The notes beneath the pieces were generated by a model. That model did no database searches. It saw only the letters and a list, made by a program, of their open reading frames with translations, and was not told where the DNA came from. A stretch of DNA of 64,000 nt. Origin: Oceanobacillus salinisoli. Its GTDB lineage: Bacteria; Bacillota; Bacilli; Bacillales; Amphibacillaceae. The position numbers and the translations under genes are program-made. The stretch lies in NCBI RefSeq assembly GCF_009733865.1, contig NZ_WOFB01000011.1:124001-188000 (forward strand). The letters are read 5' to 3'. Of this stretch, positions 49,460-57,565 are shown piece after piece; within the stretch, counting starts at the first letter, position 1, and every line of letters starts with the position of its first letter.

Positions 49460-50695
49460 ATGAGCTTAACAAAGAAAATAATGATAGCTCTTATTTTAGG
49501 GGTTATTGTTGGTATTAGTCTGAGTTTTTCACCGGTTTCTTTCTTTAATATAATAGATACCTATATTTTATCTCCGGTCGGTCAAATCTTTCTGAATTTA
49601 ATTATGATGCTGGTTGTCCCGATAGTATTTGTATCGATTGTACTTGGAGCAGCCGGATTAGGTGAACCAGCGAAAGTTGGTAAAATAGGCATTCAAACAA
49701 TCTTTTTCTTTCTTGTTTCTACATCTATAGCACTTTCTATTGGGATTGGCTTAGCATATATGATCCAGCCTGGAGAAGAAGGAATATTTAATACAAGCAA
49801 TATGGAATACGAAGAACAATCCGCTCCGCCAATTATGGATACGCTGGTAAATATTATCCCAAGCAATCCAATAAAATCCATGGCATCAGGGGACATGCTG
49901 CAAATTATTGCTTTTGCCATATTTATTGGTCTGGGATTAGGGGTACTAGGTGAAAAAACGAAGGGAATTCATCGTTTATTCGAACAAGCCAATGAATTAT
50001 TGATGTGGTTAATAAAAATTGTAATGAAGACCGCACCATATGGGGCATTTGCCCTAATTGCTTCTGCTATTGGAGGAGCCGGTATAAATGCTATTGGATC
50101 GATGGCAATGTATATGGGGACGGTTATTCTAAGTTTGATCATTCATGGAACTGTTACTTACGGTTTAGCAATATGGCTGCTTGGTAAAAGCAATCCACTT
50201 ACATTCTATAAAGATTTCTCCCCAGCTATGTCTGTTGCGTTTAGTACATCCAGTTCCAGTGCAACGTTGCCACTATCTTTAAAAATTGCCCAGGAAAAAT
50301 TGGGAATTAAAAAAGAAGTCAGCAGTTTTGTTCAGCCTTTAGGGGCAACGATTAATATGGATGGGACAGGAATCATGCAGGCTGTTGCGACCGTTTTTAT
50401 TGCTCAAGTTTATACGATATCATTGGATTTTACCGACATTATTATCATCATTCTTACCGCTACATTAGCAAGCATCGGTACGGCAGGTGTTCCTGGAGTA
50501 GGATTAATTATGCTGGCAATGGTATTGAACCAAATCGGGTTACCAGTTGAAGGGATTGCACTTATCGTTGGTGTCGATCGTATCCTGGATATGCTCCGAA
50601 CGTCACTAAATATCGCAGGGGACGCAAGCTGTGCCTTGATTATTTCTAACAACATGAAACGGAAGGAAGAAAGAACCAAATTGCAAGCGTCTTGA
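49460..50695 (+). CDS. gltP: Dicarboxylate/glutamate:cation symporter (DAACS)
   Basis: Secondary transporter for glutamate, aspartate or C4-dicarboxylates driven by protons or sodium. The start is the ATG at 49460, 8 bases behind GAGGAG, giving 411 residues. Eight membrane segments plus two hairpins; the hairpin 1 serine-rich motif TSSSSATLPLSL, the NMDGTG motif on helix 7 and the DRILDMLRTSLNIAGDASCALI segment on helix 8 are complete. The gene name indicates family only. It lies in the block (gltP, acsA, hmp, nsrR) that interrupts dgk-yaaH synteny. Confidence 0.9.
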   Translation: MSLTKKIMIALILGVIVGISLSFSPVSFFNIIDTYILSPVGQIFLNLIMMLVVPIVFVSIVLGAAGLGEPAKVGKIGIQTIFFFLVSTSIALSIGIGLAYMIQPGEEGIFNTSNMEYEEQSAPPIMDTLVNIIPSNPIKSMASGDMLQIIAFAIFIGLGLGVLGEKTKGIHRLFEQANELLMWLIKIVMKTAPYGAFALIASAIGGAGINAIGSMAMYMGTVILSLIIHGTVTYGLAIWLLGKSNPLTFYKDFSPAMSVAFSTSSSSATLPLSLKIAQEKLGIKKEVSSFVQPLGATINMDGTGIMQAVATVFIAQVYTISLDFTDIIIIILTATLASIGTAGVPGVGLIMLAMVLNQIGLPVEGIALIVGVDRILDMLRTSLNIAGDASCALIISNNMKRKEERTKLQAS

Positions 50696-50712
50696 TTCTT
50701 CCTTTCCAAGCT

Positions 50713-50750
50713 AAAAAACACACTGAAAATAATTTTTAGTGTGTTTTTTA
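50713..50750 (+). terminator. Terminator of gltP
   Basis: AAAAAACACACT and AGTGTGTTTTTT form a perfect 12 bp stem, followed by ATTTTTTTTAG. Confidence 0.9.
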
Positions 50751-50843
50751 TTTTTTTTAGGCTTCCCACTTTAAAATTGTCACAGAATGTTCTAAAATAG
50801 AAGTAAGTTACTTAATATTTTAATTATTTTATTTTATTAGTTT

Positions 50844-50857
50844 TGTAATCGATTTCA
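50844..50857. promoter_or_regulatory. Catabolite-responsive element (cre) of acsA
   Basis: TGTAATCGATTTCA fits the CcpA consensus TGWAANCGNTNWCA at every defined position and lies 24 bases before the acsA start. In B. subtilis acsA is a known CcpA-repressed gene, so a roadblock or promoter-overlap role is likely. Confidence 0.8.
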
Positions 50858-50880
50858 ATTCTTGGGTGAGGTGAAAACGG

Positions 50881-52596
50881 ATGGATATGAAAGTTGTACC
50901 AGTAAGAGATGGAAATCATAACTTAAAGGACTATGAAAAGTATCGGGGAAATTTTTCGTGGGAACAGGTAAAAAAGAATTTCTCATGGGATAAGACCGGA
51001 AAAGTGAATATGGCTTATGAAGCTTTAGATCGTCATGCAGAAAACCCGGAAAAGAAAGATAAAGTTGCCCTGTTATACTCTTCGCCGGAAAGAGAAGAAA
51101 AGGTTACATTTGGACAATTAAGCAAAGACAGTAATAAATTCGCCAATGTCTTGAGAAATTATGGCATTGAGAAAGGCGATCGTGTATTTTTGTTCATGCC
51201 AAGGAGTCCTGAATTTTATACAGCTTTCTTTGGAATCTTAAAGGTAGCTGCAGTTGCCGGTCCACTTTTTGAAGCGTTTATGGAGCAGGCTGTCCGCGAC
51301 CGTTTGCAGGACAGTGAAGCAAAAGTGCTTATTACAACTCCAGATCTTCTTGAACGAGTACCACAGGCAGATTTACCGGATTTAGAAAAAATAGTGGTAG
51401 TTGGAGAAGTTGCTGATAACTCAGATAAGTATATCGATTACAACAAAGAAATGGAAGCTGCATCAGATGATTTTGAAATAGAATGGGTGGATTTAGAAGA
51501 CGGAATGCTGCTTCATTATACTTCTGGATCTACTGGAAAACCAAAAGGAGTATACCACGTTCACCATGCGATGATTCAGCATTATGCCACAGGGGAATGG
51601 GTTCTTGACTTAAAAGAAGACGATATATACTGGTGTACTGCCGACCCAGGCTGGGTAACGGGAACAAGTTATGGGATTTTTGCCCCTTGGCTGCACGGAG
51701 TAACCAATGTCATTCGAGGTGGAAGATTTACACCGGATGATTGGTATCAAACATTGGAAAAGTATAAAGTTACGGTTTGGTATACGGCACCAACGGCATT
51801 GCGCATGCTTGTTAGTCACGGAGAGGAGAAAGTGAAAAACTACGATCTATCCTCACTGCGACATATTATGAGTGTCGGTGAACCGCTTAATCCTGAAGTT
51901 ATTACTTGGGGGCTGAAGGCATTTGACTTAAGAATTCATGATACATGGTGGATGACGGAAACAGGGGCACAGCTTATTGTGAATATACCGTCACTTGAAA
52001 TTCGCCCTGGTTCCATGGGCAAACCAATCCCAGGAGTAGAAGCAGCCATTGTCGATAATGAAGGAAATGAGCTTCCACCTAATCAGATGGGAAATCTGGC
52101 TATTAAAGCCGGTTGGCCTTCCATGATGCGGCAGATTTGGAATAATCCAAGTAAATATGAAAGTTATTTTATTAATGGATGGTATGTATCAGGGGATAGT
52201 GCTTACCGGGATGAAGATGGTTATTTCTGGTTCCAGGGGCGTTTGGATGATGTTATTAATACATCGGGTGAACGTGTTGGACCATTTGAGGTGGAAAGTA
52301 AACTAATTGAACATGAAGCAGTTGTGGAAGCGGGGGTAATTGGAAAACCGCATCCGGAACGTGGTGAAATTATTAAAGCATTTATTACATTAAATGAAGG
52401 ATATGAAGAGTCACCAGAGCTCTTAGAAGACATCCGCAAATTTGTAAAAACAGGTTTAAGTGCCCATGCAGCACCTCGCGAAATAGAAGTAAAAGACAGT
52501 ATTCCGAAAACACGCAGTGGTAAAATTATGCGCCGTCTCTTAAAATCATGGGAGCTTGGCTTACCAACAGGAGATACGTCAACATTAGAAGAATAA
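50881..52596 (+). CDS. acsA: Acetyl-CoA synthetase
   Basis: Activates acetate to acetyl-CoA via acetyl-AMP. 571 residues, like B. subtilis AcsA (572). ANL-superfamily motifs: YTSGSTGKPKGV (about 218-229), WWMTETGAQ, GWYVSGDSAYRDEDGYFWFQGRLDD, and the A10 lysine in KTRSGKIMRR (about 551), which is normally acetylated to switch the enzyme off. The acu genes that regulate it in B. subtilis are not adjacent here. A GAGGTG site is 7 bases before the ATG; a cre site is just upstream. Confidence 0.95.
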   Translation: MDMKVVPVRDGNHNLKDYEKYRGNFSWEQVKKNFSWDKTGKVNMAYEALDRHAENPEKKDKVALLYSSPEREEKVTFGQLSKDSNKFANVLRNYGIEKGDRVFLFMPRSPEFYTAFFGILKVAAVAGPLFEAFMEQAVRDRLQDSEAKVLITTPDLLERVPQADLPDLEKIVVVGEVADNSDKYIDYNKEMEAASDDFEIEWVDLEDGMLLHYTSGSTGKPKGVYHVHHAMIQHYATGEWVLDLKEDDIYWCTADPGWVTGTSYGIFAPWLHGVTNVIRGGRFTPDDWYQTLEKYKVTVWYTAPTALRMLVSHGEEKVKNYDLSSLRHIMSVGEPLNPEVITWGLKAFDLRIHDTWWMTETGAQLIVNIPSLEIRPGSMGKPIPGVEAAIVDNEGNELPPNQMGNLAIKAGWPSMMRQIWNNPSKYESYFINGWYVSGDSAYRDEDGYFWFQGRLDDVINTSGERVGPFEVESKLIEHEAVVEAGVIGKPHPERGEIIKAFITLNEGYEESPELLEDIRKFVKTGLSAHAAPREIEVKDSIPKTRSGKIMRRLLKSWELGLPTGDTSTLEE

Positions 52597-52605
52597 TAAG
52601 AAAAC

Positions 52606-52637
52606 TATGGCTATCGTTCATTGTGACGATAGCCATA
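52606..52637. terminator. Bidirectional terminator between acsA and hmp
   Basis: TATGGCTATCGT and ACGATAGCCATA form a 12 bp perfect stem between convergent genes; TTGTTT follows on plus and AGTTTTC on minus. Confidence 0.75.
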
Positions 52638-52672
52638 TTGTTTCACAGATTTTACTTTTGTAAAAGTTAAGT

Positions 52673-53899
52673 TCATCTCGTAATATCGTCTGCTGGCCCG
52701 AAAATTTCATAATGGATATCATCGTTGGAAACGCCGAATTGAATTAGGTTTTGATACATTGCTCGCATGAATCCTTTTGGTCCACAGAAATAAAATGCTG
52801 CATCTTCTGTTGGTAAAATAGAAGCCAACCATTCATAATCGATATACCCTTTTTTATCGAATTGATCTCCTTCAACCGGATCATCATAAACCGTATAGCT
52901 TGTTACTTGCTGATAATTGTGTGCAATCTCATTTACACGATTTTTCATTGCATGGAACTTTCCGTTTCTTGTTGCATGAATATAGTATACGTCACGATCG
53001 GATTGTTCTTTAATAACTGTTTCCAGCATACCCATCATTGGTGTTAAACCGACGCCTCCGCTTAATAACACTAATGGACGGCTATCCGTTTGGTCCAATA
53101 CAAAATCTCCAGCTGGCGCACTAATAGGAATCATACTCCCTTTTTTAATGTTATTATGTAGGAAAGCGGATACAACACCCGCTGGATTATCCCCTGTAGC
53201 ATCTTCTCGTTTGACACTGATACGGTAATAATTTTCCCCAGGAGCATCTGACAAACTATACTGGCGTAAATGGGTGTAAGGCTCCTTCTCTATTTCCGCT
53301 TTAACAGTAATATATTGTCCAGGCTGATATGGAGGAATTTCCCCACCATCTGCTGGCTGTAAATAGAAAGATGTAATGACATCACTTTCCACCACTTTTT
53401 CCACTACTTTAAAATCTCGGTAACCGACCCATCCACCTGGTAAGTTCTGTACTTCTTCATACATATCACGCTCCACAGATATAAAGACATCGGCTATAAC
53501 CTCATAGGCATTTGCCCAGGCGTTGATGATATCGTCCGTAGCGGCATCTCCTAATACATCTTTAATAGCAAATAATAAATTCTCCCCTACAATCGGGTAT
53601 TGTTCAGGTTTAATATTTAAGCTTCTATGTTTTTGGGCTATTTGCTTGACTGCCGGTAAAATTTCCTCCAGGTTATCAATATACTTTGCTGCGGCAAGGA
53701 CAGCGTTTGCAAGAGCCTTAGGCTGATTACCTTTCCTTTGATTGGTTTGATTAAAGATATTTTTTAATTCTGGGTGATTTTCGAACATTGTTTCATAGAA
53801 TCGCTTGGTAATGGTGGTGCCAAATTCTTGAAGAACAGGAACAGTAGATTTAACAATATCAATGGTTTGCTCATCTAATTTTTTTGTTTCAGTCGTCAT
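52673..53899 (-). CDS. hmp: Flavohemoprotein, nitric oxide dioxygenase
   Basis: Detoxifies nitric oxide to nitrate using O2 and NAD(P)H. The start is taken at the second of two adjacent ATGs (53899), 7 bases behind GGAG, giving 408 residues. An N-terminal globin domain (about 1-140) includes the proximal-histidine region AQKHRSLNIKPEQYPIVGENLL; the FAD domain has LRQYSLSDAP (RxYS motif) and the NAD domain has LLSGGVGLTPM and YFCGPKGFM. It is divergent from nsrR with a shared 140-base control region, so it is probably repressed by NsrR. Confidence 0.96.
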   Translation of the reverse strand: MTTETKKLDEQTIDIVKSTVPVLQEFGTTITKRFYETMFENHPELKNIFNQTNQRKGNQPKALANAVLAAAKYIDNLEEILPAVKQIAQKHRSLNIKPEQYPIVGENLLFAIKDVLGDAATDDIINAWANAYEVIADVFISVERDMYEEVQNLPGGWVGYRDFKVVEKVVESDVITSFYLQPADGGEIPPYQPGQYITVKAEIEKEPYTHLRQYSLSDAPGENYYRISVKREDATGDNPAGVVSAFLHNNIKKGSMIPISAPAGDFVLDQTDSRPLVLLSGGVGLTPMMGMLETVIKEQSDRDVYYIHATRNGKFHAMKNRVNEIAHNYQQVTSYTVYDDPVEGDQFDKKGYIDYEWLASILPTEDAAFYFCGPKGFMRAMYQNLIQFGVSNDDIHYEIFGPADDITR

Positions 53900-53930
53900 C
53901 ATAACACTCCATTTCTATAAAAATTAAACC

Positions 53931-53945
53931 TGTATTCTGAATACA
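53931..53945. promoter_or_regulatory. Candidate NsrR operator of hmp
   Basis: TGTATTCTGAATACA is a perfect 15-base palindrome around a central T. Read on the hmp strand with flanks it is AAGATGTATTCAGAATACA, close to the NsrR pattern (AAGATGYATTTNAAATRCAT). It lies 31 bases before the hmp start. Confidence 0.65.
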
Positions 53946-54039
53946 TCTTTATTGTATATAAAATATTCACACTGTATCAATAGGAGAAATGAAATATGTG
54001 TTACAATATTGTGAAGGGGCAAAAGTGAGGTGGCATAGC

Positions 54040-54483
54040 TTGCAGTTAAAGAAATATACCGATTATGCACTGCGTGTATTAATTTTTTCTGGGATGAAAC
54101 CAGATGGAGAGCTTGCTAGTATAAAAGAGATTTCGGATGTATTTAATATATCTCAGCATCATTTAGGAAAAATAGTTTATGAGTTGAATAAATTGGAGTT
54201 AATAGAAACGATTAGAGGAAGAAATGGTGGTATCCGTTTAGCTAAACCAGCAGACGAAATTAATATTGGGATGCTCGTTCGTATACTAGAGAATGACTTT
54301 AATTTACTGGAGTGTTTTGATAAGGGAACGAATCATTGTGTCATTACCCCTGCCTGCACATTAAAACACGCATTAAATAAGGCATTACATTCATTCTTTA
54401 AAGTCCTGGAGGAATACACACTGAAGGATTTAATAACAAATGAAGAAGAATTAAGGAAACTGATGGGGATGTCAAATGAATAA
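54040..54483 (+). CDS. nsrR: Rrf2-family nitric oxide sensor NsrR
   Basis: Iron-sulfur repressor that releases hmp and related genes on contact with nitric oxide. The start is set at the TTG at 54040 (QLKKYTDYALRVLIF), just behind GAGGTGG, giving 147 residues, close to B. subtilis NsrR. An in-frame extension of 17 codons upstream has no homology. Winged helix-turn-helix in the first 60 residues with the RGRNGGIRLAKP wing; three cluster cysteines in LLECFDKGTNHCVITPACTLKHAL. Divergent partner hmp is the expected target. Confidence 0.92.
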   Translation: MQLKKYTDYALRVLIFSGMKPDGELASIKEISDVFNISQHHLGKIVYELNKLELIETIRGRNGGIRLAKPADEINIGMLVRILENDFNLLECFDKGTNHCVITPACTLKHALNKALHSFFKVLEEYTLKDLITNEEELRKLMGMSNE

Positions 54484-54484
54484 G

Positions 54485-54575
54485 AGGCTGGGGAAAGGTG
54501 TTTTAGTAAAAGAAAAAATCCGAACAATAATTCAAAATTCTTACGTTAGAATTCGAATTAGTTCGGATTTTTGTT
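54485..54575 (+). repeat. Family 3 element (GAGGCTGGG plus CCGAAC hairpin)
   Basis: GAGGCTGGGGAAAGG, then a long imperfect hairpin AAAAAATCCGAAC-AATAATTC ... GAATTAGTTCGGATTTTT. It matches the element at 60495 and the separated halves at 2355 and 2789. Here it probably also terminates nsrR on plus and yaaH on minus. Confidence 0.8.
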
Positions 54576-54634
54576 TTTATAAGGCTGTTTTCTAAAAGAT
54601 TTGATGTTTTTATCACTAAATACATAAATGGAAA

Positions 54635-55924
54635 TTAGTCTAATTTAGTTATATCAAATTGGTCATCTATTAAGAGCCAATTTTGTGGGAATGCTAATCC
54701 CAGCTTCCAATATGCAATTCCCAGTAAACCAAATTCACGAATTAGATCAAATTTGCCTTGAATGGATCGGGCATCTTCAAACCATACTTCATGCTGGTTT
54801 CCTTCTGTGTCTGTATAAAAGAAATAAGGTGCCTGAGCTGTTTGGTCAAACTGAATAGCTACATTATTCTCTCTCGCTAATGCGATGGCCTGCTGTGGAC
54901 TAATTGCTCTTGCTGGATCTCCTCCTTCCACAAATGGAAGCGTCCAGTCATATCCATACAGGTTTTGTCCCAGAATAATTTTCTCGGGAGGTATTTCTGT
55001 TACGGCGTATTCCACAACGCGTCGTACTTGATCTAATGGAGAAACGGCCATCGGAGGTCCATAACTGTATCCCCATTCATATGTCATTAACACAACAAAA
55101 TCAGCAATTTCCCCATGTGTTCTATAGTCATGTGCTTCATATACAATCCCGGTTTGTTCAGCACTCGTTTTTGGAGCTAAAGCAGTCGACATAATTAATC
55201 CAGCTTGAGACAGGCGATCTTTAGCTTTTCGTAAAAAAGTATTGTATGCTTCTCTATCTTCAGGGAAGATAAATTCAAAGTCAAAGTGAACATCACGATA
55301 TCCGCCTGCTGTAGCGGTGTTAACTATCTCATCCAGTAAGGTATTTTGTACTGCTTGAACAGTTAGGATAATATGTCCTAATTCAGAACTGAATTCTCCT
55401 TCTTCCAAATTCGTCACCACTAGTGTTAAGGAAGCATCATTCGCCTCGGCTATTTGCCTTAAATTCCCTAATGGTGGAGGAGTAAGCGTACCATCCCGAT
55501 TTACTCTAAAACTAAAATGTGCTAAATACGTTAAATACGGGGCTGTTTTGCTAGCAGCATTTTCTAACGTTTCTGATACCGTCCCGCCAAGTGGTTCTAC
55601 ATAACCCATTGATGTAATTGGACGTTTGGTAGGTGGAGGTACATATAGTCGCAAACCAATAGGTAATATGTTACCAATTGGGAAGTTGTTGATTTCCGCC
55701 AATTCTTGATACGATATACCAAATCTACTGGCTATGGTGTATAGGGTATCTCCCGGTTGTACAAAGTAAAATTGTCCTACAATGGGAATGACCAAAGCCT
55801 GACCTACCACAAGATTTTCTGGAGCATCTAATTCATTTGCTTCAATAATCATATTGGTAGATGAACTATATGTATTGGCAATCGAAAACAAGGAATCTCC
55901 TGGCTGTACAACATGAATTTGCAA
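54635..55924 (-). CDS. yaaH: Spore cortex-associated LysM-GH18 glycosidase YaaH (SleL-like)
   Basis: Spore peptidoglycan N-acetylglucosaminidase/germination protein. 429 residues. Two LysM repeats at the N-terminus (IHVVQPGDSLFSIANTYSSS, about 2-47, and YFVQPGDTLYTIASRFGIS, about 53-94) for wall binding, then a GH18 barrel with HFDFEFI (about 213-219), which keeps the catalytic D-F-E, and YWKLGLAFPQNW near the end. No signal peptide, as usual for the spore form. A sigma-E promoter pattern lies upstream and AAGGAGGAAG before the ATG. Confidence 0.94.
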   Translation of the reverse strand: MQIHVVQPGDSLFSIANTYSSSTNMIIEANELDAPENLVVGQALVIPIVGQFYFVQPGDTLYTIASRFGISYQELAEINNFPIGNILPIGLRLYVPPPTKRPITSMGYVEPLGGTVSETLENAASKTAPYLTYLAHFSFRVNRDGTLTPPPLGNLRQIAEANDASLTLVVTNLEEGEFSSELGHIILTVQAVQNTLLDEIVNTATAGGYRDVHFDFEFIFPEDREAYNTFLRKAKDRLSQAGLIMSTALAPKTSAEQTGIVYEAHDYRTHGEIADFVVLMTYEWGYSYGPPMAVSPLDQVRRVVEYAVTEIPPEKIILGQNLYGYDWTLPFVEGGDPARAISPQQAIALARENNVAIQFDQTAQAPYFFYTDTEGNQHEVWFEDARSIQGKFDLIREFGLLGIAYWKLGLAFPQNWLLIDDQFDITKLD

Positions 55925-55957
55925 TAAACTTCCTCCTTTAATTGTAGTTGTTACTAC

Positions 55958-55986
55958 ACTGTATGAATCTCCCGGAAAAGTTATGC
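55958..55986 (-). promoter_or_regulatory. Sigma-E promoter of yaaH
   Basis: On the minus strand GCATAAC (55980-55986), 14 bases, CATACAGT (55958-55965) matches KMATANN-N14-CATACANT. B. subtilis yaaH is a mother-cell (sigma-E) gene. Confidence 0.75.
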
Positions 55987-56074
55987 ATTTGGAAATACTT
56001 TCTCATCACTTTAAAGTAAATGTGTACTTGCCCTCGGTACATAAGATGATTATTATAACGATAAGAGGTATTTT

Positions 56075-56415
56075 ATAAAGGCTTTTTCGTAAGTCTTCGC
56101 AGTTGAAATAAACTGTGGACTAACTTTAAATGATATTGGAGTACCAACTTACCGCTACGGAAATACACTACGCGCACCTTAGGGCGACCCGTGATCCTCC
56201 TCGTGCTAACGCACTGCAGGATCTCACTCTGGTATTCCTTGTCCTGTGGGAATAGCACGTTCCAGACCTGAGCAGCTGCGGTTTTCCTTGATGAGGCTTT
56301 AGGTCTGCCCACGAACCGTAAGTATTCTACCGGAGCTAATGCATGCACGCTATCATCATTAGGATAAGCGAGAGCATCACGATAGGAATTTTTGTTAGTC
56401 CGGATATTATATATG
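56075..56415 (-). repeat. Dispersed element family 1, most complete copy (inverted)
   Basis: Read on the minus strand it starts AATATCCGGACTAAC, then CGTGATGCTCTCGCTTATCC, CTTACGGTTCGTGGGCAGAC, GCTGCTCAGGTCTGGAACGT, CCACAGGACAAGGAATACCA, TCCTGCAGTGCGTTAGCACG, CGCCCTAAGGTGCGCGTAGT and TTTCCGTAGCGGTA. It ends GTTAGTCCACAGTTTATTTC, the inverse of the left terminus seen in copy 1 (GATATAAACTGAGGACTAA). It thus shows both termini. Confidence 0.88.
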
Positions 56416-56439
56416 TTATTTAACAACAACAACCTTTAG

Positions 56440-56958
<519 letters not shown>

Positions 56959-56964
56959 TTACCA

Positions 56965-56993
56965 TTGCAAAATTCGATTAATGTCGCTATAAT
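56965..56993 (+). promoter_or_regulatory. Sigma-A promoter of the SRP RNA gene
   Basis: TTGCAA (56965-56970), exactly 17 bases, TATAAT (56988-56993), 8 bases before the RNA 5' end. Confidence 0.85.
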
Positions 56994-57001
56994 GGTAATT
57001 A

Positions 57002-57268
57002 CCGTGCTAAGCGGGGAGGTAGCGGTGCCCTGTACTCGCAATCCGCTATAGCGAGGCCGAAATCCCATCCGAGGTGGGCGGCTGTATGGTCTGCCTCAAG
57101 GAATTGGTGTTGACGCCCGGGTCCTGCGCAACAGAAACCCATGAACCCTGTCAGGTCCGGAAGGAAGCAGCAGTAAGTGGTCATTTCTGTGTGCCGCGGG
57201 GAAGCCTAGGCTGAGCCATGAACTTGAGTAACGCATATAGTCGTTTCATCAACGATGGGTGCACGGCA
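57002..57268 (+). ncRNA. ffs: Signal recognition particle RNA, large Bacillus type
   Basis: RNA core of the SRP. Ends pair (CCGTGC 57002 with GCACGG 57261). The highly conserved domain IV hairpin reads TGTCAGGTCCGGAAGGAAGC then AGCAGTAAG (about 57149-57177), with the GGAA tetraloop that binds Ffh. At ~267 bases it is the large form with an Alu domain, as in B. subtilis scRNA. Ends are accurate to a few bases. Confidence 0.96.
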
Positions 57269-57285
57269 TACATATAATAAGTAAA

Positions 57286-57317
57286 AGTTAGGGATAATTC
57301 TCTAGCTTTTTTTATTT
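57286..57317 (+). terminator. Terminator of SRP RNA
   Basis: AGTTAGGGA and TCTCTAGCT pair (two G-U) around TAAT, followed by TTTTTTATTT. Confidence 0.8.
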
Positions 57318-57339
57318 ACATGCAAACTGATGATTACAC

Positions 57340-57445
57340 ATCATTTTAGCTGAGAAGTGGGTTTGACATGGCTAAAATTTAAACGTCCCAAATATAAGAA
57401 AAACTAACACATTTACTAAAGAAAGAGTGAATGCGGGTTTTTCTA
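57340..57445 (+). repeat. Dispersed element family 2, partial copy
   Basis: TTTTAGCTGAGAAGTGGGTT, GACATGGCTAAAATTTAAAC, GTCCCAAATATAAGAAAAAC and a weaker end hairpin AACACATTTACT/AGTGAATGCGGGTT. It lacks the left CACGTTAGGAAAG end and has decayed stems. Confidence 0.75.
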
Positions 57446-57565
57446 TTAAATAACCTGTGATCAATAAATGGAAATATTTTTGAAGAAATCATTTTCCGTC
57501 ATAGTTCACATTCACCCCTCAAATCGGGTATAATAAAAAATAGAATGTAGAGGGGAATTTTTGCT

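Noticed and set aside
56073-56432. 119-codon minus-strand reading frame
   Set aside because: It lies wholly in a family 1 repeat copy; the frame is not kept in other copies and the protein shows no recognisable fold or ribosome site.
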